DNA from: an uncultured Eubacteriaceae bacterium
Lineage (GTDB): Bacteria > Bacillota > Clostridia > Lachnospirales > Lachnospiraceae
NCBI GenBank assembly: GCA_945938055.1
Contig: CAMEUH010000134.1
Span: forward strand, 1-6,779
Direction: 5' to 3'
Length of the DNA stretch: 6,779 bases
In this document: piece after piece, positions 1-6,700 of the stretch
Layout of the letters: each line of letters begins with the position of its first letter
Numbering within the stretch: the first letter of the stretch is position 1
Notes under the pieces: model-generated
Seen by the model: only the letters and a program-made list of their open reading frames with translations
Database searches by the model: none
Told to the model about the DNA's origin: nothing
Program-made: the position numbers and the translations under genes

Positions 1-1041
1 CCGCTTCTAAAATCCATTCGGCACCGCTTTGATAAAAAGTTTTCGTTATTATTTGATTACTGTTGTCTGATATCCGGCATCGTCTGCATAGTCCAGATAG
101 TTCTGCAGATTGTGGGTATCAAAGACTTGCGGGAAACGCTGATATATACCCACATGATATTGGTTATTTGTGTGCTGCTGAGTGCGAGTGCCATGATTCA
201 TGACTGGATAAAGCACGGCTGGAAGAAAATGAGTGGCCTTGGAAAAGGCGTGTTCATGGTATGTGTGGCCGGAGTGGCAGGAGACGTGACGGCATTCTAT
301 GTGAAAGGAAATTCCTCGGGACTGTTATTCACATTAACGGCATTTCTGACTTACATAATTGTGAGCGGCGTTGTCAGCATATGGGGATTTGTGGAGCAGG
401 AGAAGAAAATGAAGGAGCAGGAAGCGGAGCTTGCGACAAGCAGGATTTCCATTATGCTCAGCCAGATTCAGCCTCATTTTCTGTACAATTCCCTGAATAC
501 CATTTATCATTTGTGCGAGAAAAATCCGGCAGCAGCCAGAAAGGCAATCAGTGATTTCTCGGATTATCTGCGGGGTAATCTGGACTCACTCAAAAGAGTG
601 GCGCCAATTGGATTTGAAAAGGAACTGGAACATGTCAAAATATATCTGTCACTGGAAAAAATGCGGTTTGATGAAGAACTGGAAATTATTTATGACATTG
701 AGACAACCACGTTTCTCATTCCGGCACTGACGGTACAGCCGCTCGTGGAAAATGCGGTCAAACATGGGCTATTTAAGGCGGAAAAGGGCGGAACGCTTAC
801 CATTTCCACAAGGGAAACAAAAGACTCGTATGAGGTAATCGTCACGGATGACGGCGTTGGCTATGACGTCAATGAGGTAAAGGAAGATGGAAGAACCCCT
901 GTGGGAATTGAAAATGTACGAAGAAGACTCTGGGAAATGAGCCGTGCCACATTGGAAATATTCAGTGAAAAAGGTTGTGGAACCAGGGCAGTCATAAAAC
1001 TTCCAAAGGAGGGAATGGCGGATGAGAATCCTGGCAGTTGA
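1..1041 (+). CDS. Membrane sensor histidine kinase, LytS/His_kinase type (5'-truncated by window edge)
   Basis: This is the C-terminal part of a sensor kinase that autophosphorylates on His and passes the phosphate to a response regulator. The frame is open from base 1, so the real start lies upstream; the GTG at 112 falls inside a hydrophobic stretch and is unlikely to be the start. Numbering residues from base 1, four hydrophobic segments are visible at roughly 19-37, 48-68, 82-101 and 107-131. They are followed by a charged, coiled-coil-like linker and then the His_kinase motif QPHFLYNSLN, with the phospho-acceptor His at codon 475-477. The ATPase part shows the N box (PLVENAVKHG, 739-768), a DDGVG G1 box (847-861) and GIENV (904-918). 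The membrane part resembles the 7TMR-DISM group, an assignment that is tentative with the N-terminus missing. The stop overlaps the downstream regulator gene by 20 bp, so that regulator is the obvious partner. The kinase class is secure; the signal is unknown. Confidence 0.93.
   Translation, partial: PLLKSIRHRFDKKFSLLFDYCCLISGIVCIVQIVLQIVGIKDLRETLIYTHMILVICVLLSASAMIHDWIKHGWKKMSGLGKGVFMVCVAGVAGDVTAFYVKGNSSGLLFTLTAFLTYIIVSGVVSIWGFVEQEKKMKEQEAELATSRISIMLSQIQPHFLYNSLNTIYHLCEKNPAAARKAISDFSDYLRGNLDSLKRVAPIGFEKELEHVKIYLSLEKMRFDEELEIIYDIETTTFLIPALTVQPLVENAVKHGLFKAEKGGTLTISTRETKDSYEVIVTDDGVGYDVNEVKEDGRTPVGIENVRRRLWEMSRATLEIFSEKGCGTRAVIKLPKEGMADENPGS
1005..1013 (+). promoter_or_regulatory. Shine-Dalgarno of the response regulator, inside the kinase gene
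   Basis: AAAGGAGGG lies 8 bases before the ATG at 1022 and sits within the last codons of the kinase. It fixes the regulator start and supports coupled translation of the two genes. An ATG at 1015 is too close to this site and is in the kinase frame. Confidence 0.8.
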
Positions 1042-1816
1042 TGATGAGAAGATTGCATTGGAAGGACTGGTGGATGCAATCAGGGATGCAATGCCAACGG
1101 CGGCGGTATCAGGATTTCGTGATGCAAAGGAAGCAATACAGTTTGCAGGGGGAAATGCCTGTGACGTGGCTTTTCTGGATATAGAGATGCGTAGTGTTAA
1201 TGGGATTGAGCTTGCACGCCGGTTAAAAATACAGAATCCAAAGGTGAACATCGTATTTACAACAGGGTACGATGAATACATGAGTCAGGCATTTGCGCTC
1301 CGTGCCAGCGGATATGTGATGAAACCGGTTACGACAGAAAAAATCAGAACAGAACTGGAGAATCTGCGCAATCCTGTAACCGCACAGACAGAAAAAGAAT
1401 TGCGGATTCAGGCTTTTGGAAATTTTGAAGTGTTTTATGGTGAGGAACCGGTAAAGTTCCAATATAGTAAGACAAAGGAACTTCTGGCATATCTCGTAGA
1501 CCGCAATGGCGCACTTTGTACCAATGGTGAGCTGGAGGGTGTTCTGTGGGAGGATGATGGAAAGCAGAAGAATCATGTTTCTTATCTGAAGAACATCCGG
1601 AAGGATTTGATTTATACGCTGGAACAATATGGCTGCAAGGATGCAGTCAGCAGGCAGAGAGGCATGCTTGGTATTATTCCGAATAAAATACGGTGTGATT
1701 ATTTTGACTGGATTGATGGGAAATCATCAGGAATCAATGCGTACCGTGGGGAATACATGAATCAGTATACTTGGAGCGAATTTACTAATGGAAGATTAGA
1801 GAAGGAAGAAGATTAA
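1022..1816 (+). CDS. Response regulator: REC receiver plus SARP/OmpR-like winged-helix DNA-binding domain
   Basis: This is a cytoplasmic transcription factor of 264 residues, presumably phosphorylated by the overlapping kinase. The receiver spans about residues 1-118, with the acidic pair D7/D8, the phospho-acceptor D53 (FLDIEM), T80/T81 at the switch position and the conserved K101 followed by Pro. The second half, about 126-232, begins LRIQAFGNFEVF and has the KTKELLAYLV helix, followed by HVSYLKNIRKDL as the likely recognition helix. This is the pattern of the Trans_reg_C-like fold found in SARP-type regulators. The tail (YRGEYMNQYTW) resembles the start of a BTAD domain, but the protein ends there, so a full BTAD is absent. 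LytS-type kinases usually pair with LytTR regulators; no LytTR domain is seen. The start is set by a strong ribosome binding site 8 bases upstream. Target genes are not known from sequence; a candidate is the promoter near 3525-3558. Confidence 0.93.
   Translation: MRILAVDDEKIALEGLVDAIRDAMPTAAVSGFRDAKEAIQFAGGNACDVAFLDIEMRSVNGIELARRLKIQNPKVNIVFTTGYDEYMSQAFALRASGYVMKPVTTEKIRTELENLRNPVTAQTEKELRIQAFGNFEVFYGEEPVKFQYSKTKELLAYLVDRNGALCTNGELEGVLWEDDGKQKNHVSYLKNIRKDLIYTLEQYGCKDAVSRQRGMLGIIPNKIRCDYFDWIDGKSSGINAYRGEYMNQYTWSEFTNGRLEKEED
1802..1808 (+). promoter_or_regulatory. Shine-Dalgarno of the diguanylate cyclase
   Basis: AAGGAAG ends 9 bases before the ATG at 1818 and lies in the last codons of the regulator gene. 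Together with the 1-bp gap between stop and start it supports translational coupling within the operon. Confidence 0.6.
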
Positions 1817-1817
1817 A

Positions 1818-3476
1818 ATGAAATCCATTCAGACAAAGATTATTCTTTTGGTTTTAACCGGTATCATGATTGCAACAGCGATTATCGGTGGAACAGGCAT
1901 CATCAGTTTTGGAAATGCCATTGATGATGATTCTGTCAGGGTGATGAATCTTATATGTAGTGAAAAAGCACAGGAACTGAACAATGTTCTGGGGAGAATT
2001 GAGCAGTCCGTGGAAATTCTTTCCGGATATGCATGCGATAATCTGGTTAGTATAGAGCGCCTCTCCAAAGACTTGGAATACGCGAAGGGTTACACAAAAG
2101 AGCTGGAAGAACTCGGGCTTACGATTGCCAATGCAACGGATGGTGCAGTCGCAATTTACGTCCGCTTTAGTCCGGAGCTTATGTATTACAATGAAGGTTT
2201 TTTCTGGGTGAAAAATCAGGAAAAAGGAACATTTGAAAGTACCCAGCTGACCGATTTTTCGCTGTACAGTCCGGATGACGTGGAACATGTGGGCTGGTAT
2301 TATCTTCCGGTGAGTGCCGGAAAACCTGTGTGGTTACAGCCATATGATAATAAGAATATTGATGTGTACATGATTTCTTATGTGATTCCGGTCTATAAGG
2401 ATGGGGAACTTTTTGGAATTGTGGGAATGGACATTGATTTTGATTATGTCGCACAGCAGGTGGATAAAATCCAGATATATGAAACAGGGCATGCATTTAT
2501 TACGGATGAGAATTTCATTATGGTGCACAGCAAGCATTATCAAAGAGGAACCGTGGTCAGAGAGTTGAGTGAAAGCCTCGCCGGTGCAGATGAACAGGCA
2601 CTTACGAACATGGAAGCGGTTTATGGTTATGAAGTAAATGGCGAGGCAAAGAAGGTGACATTCCGGAAACTTGTAAATGGCATGAACTTAGCGGTTACGG
2701 TTCCGGTTGCAGAAATTGACCGCACCAAGAACCGTCTGATTGTACAGATGCTTATCCTGGTATTTCTTGTGGTTTTGGTCTTTATCATTGCAGCAAGGAC
2801 GATTGCCGGGAACATTGTAAAGCCGCTAAAGGAACTGGATGTTGCAGCGAGGGAAATCGCCAAGGGAAATCTGGAGGTTTCACTGGCATGCAAGTCAAAG
2901 GATGAGGTCGGAACCCTTTCGGAAAGTCTTAAGAAAACGGCAGAGCAGCTGAAAAAACGAATTGATTACATTAATAATCTGGCTTACATGGATAAGCTTA
3001 CGGATATCAGGAATAATACGGCATACCTGAATGAAGTATCTGCCATTGGGGAAAGCATGAAGAATGAAAAAATCAGTTTTTCCGTATTTGTCATTGATGC
3101 CAATGGACTGAAAACGATTAATGACACGTATGGACATGATTGCGGAAATGAACTGCTGGTTGCCATTTCCAAAGCGGCTTCGGGGGTTTTTGGAGAGGAA
3201 AATGTATACCGGATAGGCGGTGATGAATTTGCCGTCATCTTAAGGAATGCCGATGCTATAAAATGTAGCAATCTGGAGAGAGAGTTTGAGGAAAGTCTTA
3301 AGACACAGGCAGGAAACCTAAAGCCGTCGGCTGCCATCGGAAGTGCGGTGTATGAACCGGGTAAAGATGGCACTTATGAGAGTGTATTTAAACGCGCAGA
3401 CGGACAAATGTATCAGAAAAAGCTTGCCATGAAATCAAGTGGAGAAACCAGTGTCATGGTGACGGATGAAATATAG
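1818..3476 (+). CDS. Membrane diguanylate cyclase: dCache sensor, HAMP and GGDEF domains
   Basis: The predicted activity is synthesis of c-di-GMP from two GTP, controlled by an extracytoplasmic ligand. The protein has 552 residues. The first membrane segment is at about 8-31 and the extracellular dCache-type domain at about 35-300, with the typical WYYLP and GELFGIVGMDIDF stretches. The second membrane segment is at about 306-328, a HAMP domain at about 329-382 (IVKPLKEL, then EVGTLSESL), and GGDEF at about 388-545. The signature is intact as RIGGDEFAV (465-473). The upstream metal/GTP region reads D427-ANGLKTIND, and the entry motif reads MDKLTDIRN. The usual RxxD inhibitory site nine residues before GGDEF reads FGEE (458-461), so product inhibition at this site is not expected. 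The gene starts 1 bp after the regulator stop and is the last gene of the cluster. Which process its c-di-GMP controls cannot be read from the sequence. Confidence 0.94.
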   Translation: MKSIQTKIILLVLTGIMIATAIIGGTGIISFGNAIDDDSVRVMNLICSEKAQELNNVLGRIEQSVEILSGYACDNLVSIERLSKDLEYAKGYTKELEELGLTIANATDGAVAIYVRFSPELMYYNEGFFWVKNQEKGTFESTQLTDFSLYSPDDVEHVGWYYLPVSAGKPVWLQPYDNKNIDVYMISYVIPVYKDGELFGIVGMDIDFDYVAQQVDKIQIYETGHAFITDENFIMVHSKHYQRGTVVRELSESLAGADEQALTNMEAVYGYEVNGEAKKVTFRKLVNGMNLAVTVPVAEIDRTKNRLIVQMLILVFLVVLVFIIAARTIAGNIVKPLKELDVAAREIAKGNLEVSLACKSKDEVGTLSESLKKTAEQLKKRIDYINNLAYMDKLTDIRNNTAYLNEVSAIGESMKNEKISFSVFVIDANGLKTINDTYGHDCGNELLVAISKAASGVFGEENVYRIGGDEFAVILRNADAIKCSNLEREFEESLKTQAGNLKPSAAIGSAVYEPGKDGTYESVFKRADGQMYQKKLAMKSSGETSVMVTDEI

Positions 3477-3505
3477 TTAAAAAAATATCAAAAAATTAAA
3501 TTTCG

Positions 3506-3525
3506 GGTCAAAAATGACTGTTTTT
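3506..3525 (+). terminator. Possible weak intrinsic terminator after the signalling operon
   Basis: GTCA-AAAA-TGAC (3507-3518), extended by one G-U pair, is followed after one base by five T (3521-3525). An alternative stem pairs CAAAAA (3509-3514) with TTTTTG (3521-3526). The stem is short and AT-rich, so termination may be inefficient. The location, 30 bases after the cyclase stop and before a new promoter, is what makes it plausible. Confidence 0.3.
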
Positions 3526-3542
3526 GTGTCGGTTCTGTGTCC
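3525..3542 (+). promoter_or_regulatory. Direct repeat TGTGTC x2 with 11-bp period, candidate activator operator
   Basis: TGTGTC occurs at 3525-3530 and again at 3536-3541, exactly one helical turn apart. Ten bases separate the second heptamer (ending 3542) from the -10 hexamer at 3553, so the pair takes the place of a -35 element. Winged-helix activators of the OmpR/PhoB and SARP families are known to bind tandem repeats of about 7 bp with an 11-bp period next to the -35. A regulator with that fold is encoded at 1022-1816. The assignment is an inference from spacing and context. Confidence 0.4.
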
Positions 3543-3549
3543 ATAGCTA

Positions 3550-3558
3550 TGTTATACT
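3550..3558 (+). promoter_or_regulatory. Extended -10 promoter of the large secreted protein gene
   Basis: TG-T-TATACT (TG at 3550-3551, hexamer 3553-3558) matches the extended -10 consensus for the housekeeping sigma factor. The 17-bp-spaced -35 position reads CGGTTC, a poor match to TTGACA, which suggests dependence on an activator. Transcription would start near 3565 and give a leader of about 100 nt. Confidence 0.55.
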
Positions 3559-3561
3559 GAA

Positions 3562-3653
3562 CCCATACGAGCGGGAAAAAGGCGTTCTTGTTATTCTGCT
3601 ATGGCAATTTGGCGGATGACGGGGGTTTCCCGGTAAAATGCATACAATGTATG
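3562..3653 (+). promoter_or_regulatory. Untranslated leader with complementary segments, unidentified structure
   Basis: CGGGAAA (3572-3578) is perfectly complementary to TTTCCCG (3626-3632), which could close a stem-loop of about 60 nt. The same 3' strand can instead form a local CGGG/CCCG hairpin (3620-3623 with 3629-3632), so two exclusive folds are possible. CATAC-AAT-GTATG (3641-3653) forms a second small hairpin whose last base touches the Shine-Dalgarno sequence. I do not recognise a known riboswitch class. The structure is hand-predicted. Confidence 0.3.
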
Positions 3654-3660
3654 AAAGGAG
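3654..3660 (+). promoter_or_regulatory. Shine-Dalgarno of the secreted protein, decides the start
   Basis: AAAGGAG lies 7 bases before the ATG at 3668. In-frame ATGs at 3638 and 3647 are open into the gene but have no well-placed ribosome binding site, so 3668 is preferred. The hairpin arm GTATG (3649-3653) directly abuts this site. Confidence 0.8.
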
Positions 3661-3667
3661 AAAAAGT

Positions 3668-3769
3668 ATGGGTAGAAGAACAACAAAGGAAAGGGTATTA
3701 AGCGTTGTGCTGATGTTTGCAATGGTGTTTTCACTTATTACGGGCTTTAGCGTGACAGAGGTAAGAGCG
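3668..3769 (+). other. Sec signal peptide coding region
   Basis: The first 34 codons encode a classic signal peptide: positive charges at residues 3, 4, 7 and 9, a hydrophobic core from about 11 to 28, and a V-R-A cleavage motif at 32-34 followed by an acidic mature N-terminus. This places the protein outside the membrane. Confidence 0.85.
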
Positions 3770-6700
3770 GAAGGAGAAGTTATTTCAACTTTTGATTTTA
3801 CGTTGACGAACGAATTATATGGGTATTATATCGATTCTTTGCCGGAAGCAAGTGAGGGATATATATGGAGAGTTTTTTATATCTTACCGGGTGGACTTAG
3901 CTGTGAAACTGATAAAGAAGCTTTTAAAGAGTTACATAATCGTTTGAGGACTACCTTGGGACAAAACGTAGAAAGTGGAGACTGTCTTATTGATACAAAT
4001 TGGATTTTTGGAGCTAATTCACTATCTTCTGGTGCTAATGTTAGTTTTGGATATAATGGATTGGGAACGGTTGTTATTGCGGAAGTTGTACCTAATATGG
4101 TTAACAACGCTAGTATGTCCGGTTATAAATATAAACGAATTGGACTTGTCTATCTTCCGGAACCAGGTTCAGGCGGAACATCATCCAATGTGCTTGGAAA
4201 GAGCATGTATAATATAACTTACGATACGTCGAATAGTGCCGGTGTTACTGTTTTAGGACAGGATTTTGTTTTTGAAGGCGATGCTGAAACGGTAACTATC
4301 ATGCCGGAAATTGACTATGATTTTAAGGGAGATTTACAGGCTAATGTAACCGGTGCAACAGGTAACTTAACATCAGCAGGAAACAGTTATAAGCTGGAAT
4401 TGTCAGACTTTACGTCGGATGTAACAGTTACACTGACAGTAGAAACTGAGGAACACCGTAAAAGCGTGAACGGAGAGGTTCTTATCAGTTCCGATGGCTC
4501 CATTGCCAATAGTAATACATCAAGAAATGTTGCAGTAGGACAGGATGGAACTATTTATGTGTGCTGGCATTCTGCAAGTGGTGTATTTGTGGCAAAGAGT
4601 ACGGATAATGGCAAGAGTTTTTCTGAAGGTGTTAAGGTAGCCGATGGAAATTATGAATGCGAAGTGACTGTTTCAAGTATCGGAAGAGTGTATGTTGCAT
4701 ATAGGAAGGATTCAGAACTACATGTTGCATACAGTGATGATAAAGGGGCGACTTTTACGGATGTAACGGCAGTATCTTCTTTCTATGGAGGTAGTACTGT
4801 ACATATTGCAACAGATGGCAGCCATGTATATGTTGTTGGAACAACAGGAACAACATTGGTAAAGAGTAATGATGGTGGTGTTACCTACAAAACAGTGACT
4901 ATCAGCTCTGTAGGAATGGTGTATTCTGATATTTTCGTGGATGCACAGACACATATGATTACGGTTGTTGAAGATGCTCCAAGCGTAATGTATTATACCA
5001 GCACGGACTATGGTGAGACGTTTTCTGAGGCATATATTCCTATGGTAGGTGAGATACAGGCAATGGTATATTATTCTGTAGGAACAGGGGGAAAGACAAA
5101 CGGAACTACTTATGCGTACATGGCAGGAGGAAAATATAATAGTGAAAATCAGTTTTTATATCGAATTAACCCGTTGACGAACGAAACAAACAAAGTGGAT
5201 GTTGAAGATTGCAGTACTAGTATGGGACGTTCCATTACCGCAGATGATAAGGGAAATGTGGCAGTCGGATTTACATCCTCTGACGCTACTGTAAGTTTTC
5301 AGGTAAGTCATGACGGCGGAGAGACATTTGGTGACAGCGTTGCAGTGGCATATTCGGACTCTTCCAATGCTACCATCAATCCGGTTACGGGTGAATTAAT
5401 GTTTCTTTATGTAAACAAGAATGGAGAAATTGCATTAAAAACTTATGCCGGAAAGCTGACAGGATATGCCATTACCACAGACCCTGCATCCTTAAGCTTC
5501 TACAAAGAGGAAGGTGCGGTAGGAAAGAAGGTTTCTATTCTCTGTAACGGAGAAGATACTGCAATTACTAATATTACGGCAACCGGTGATTTTACGGTAA
5601 GCTATGAGGGAGAACTTCCGACATTAAAGAACGGAGAAAGCTTCCCGATTACGGTACAGTATAAGAATACGGCAGATGCCGCATTAACAGGCAGTGTGGA
5701 GATTACTTATGGCACCGGCAGCAAGGTTACGCTTCCGATTACCGTATATGAAAATGTAGGAGGCGTGGAATATAAGTACGGCATTAACATTGACAGTGCA
5801 AATGGTGATGTTGCGATTTATGCAGATGACGAGCTGTTAGAGGAGCCACAGTCTTACAAGAATAAGACCATTAAATTAGTGGCAACACCAAAGACAGGAT
5901 ATAAATTTACCGGATGGACGGTTGTAAGCGGTGATATAACACTTTCATCTGCGAGTGAAGCAACAACGACATTTACCATGCCACAGGGAGCTGTTTCCAT
6001 TAAGGCAGACTATGAACTTGCAGGTACAGCCGGAGTAGAAGACAAGAAGAAGGTAGAAAATGCACAGAAGGAAGCAGAAAAAGTGCTGGATGCTCTGACA
6101 CCGGATAACAATGAGACAAAGAATGATATTATAGAGGCAGTTAAGAATGCATTGAAAGATGCAGGACTTGAGGATGTTGAGGTAGCTATTGAGAACTTTA
6201 ACAAGACAGAGGCAACTACTGAAAATCCGGGTTCTGTCACCGGAACGCTTAAACTGACCAGCGGTGGAGAAAGTAAAGAAATTCCTTTCGAGAAGGAAAT
6301 TGCAAAACTTACACCACCGGAACAGCCAAATAAAGATGTCGAGAAGGTTGCAGCAGCAAAAGAAGCGGTAGAAAAGGCATTGGGCGAGCAGAAGGTAACC
6401 AATGACACAACGAAGGAAGAACTTCTTAAGGCCGCACAGGATGCAGCAGGCGAAGGCGTTGAGGTAACGATTGAGAACTTTAAGAAGACCGAAGCAACTA
6501 CTGAGAAGGCTGGTAGTGTTTTCGGAATAATTAAGATTACAAGCGGCAAGGAAAGCGCAGAAGTTCCTTTCGAAAAGAGCATTACAAAGCTGGTAATTCC
6601 GAATGAGGCAAATATCAGAGGATTTGTAATCAGACTTTATGAAAATGTTCTGGGAAGAACTCCGGAAGAGGCGGAAGTAAATTCCTGGGTAAATGTTATT

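Noticed and set aside
112..1041. GTG at 112 as the true kinase start
   Set aside because: The frame is open back to base 1 with hydrophobic membrane sequence, no ribosome binding site lies just before 112, and starting there would remove a membrane segment.
3562..3660. c-di-GMP-I (GEMM) or c-di-GMP-II riboswitch
   Set aside because: The leader lies next to a cyclase gene and its 3' part (GGGGGTTTCCCGG) faintly recalls the end of GEMM, but the conserved GGCAAA and GACGCAAAGC-type segments are absent. No class could be assigned.
3638..3667. Earlier in-frame starts at 3638 or 3647
   Set aside because: They would add 7 or 10 residues before the signal peptide, but the well-placed AAAGGAG is downstream of both and fits only the ATG at 3668.
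3651..3701. Short upstream ORF (16 codons from ATG 3651, stop TAA) overlapping the secreted-protein start
   Set aside because: It lacks its own Shine-Dalgarno, and its ATG lies within the hairpin just before the ribosome binding site. It is probably a chance frame.
4268..5329. Catalytic sialidase
   Set aside because: Asp-boxes alone are structural and occur in many propellers. No FRIP motif or clear Arg triad is visible.
6010..6582. 190-codon open frame on the minus strand
   Set aside because: It lies antisense to the Lys/Glu/Ala-rich repeats, reads as a Ser/Ala/Phe-rich low-complexity product, and has no promoter or ribosome binding site that I can see. It is a shadow of the real gene.
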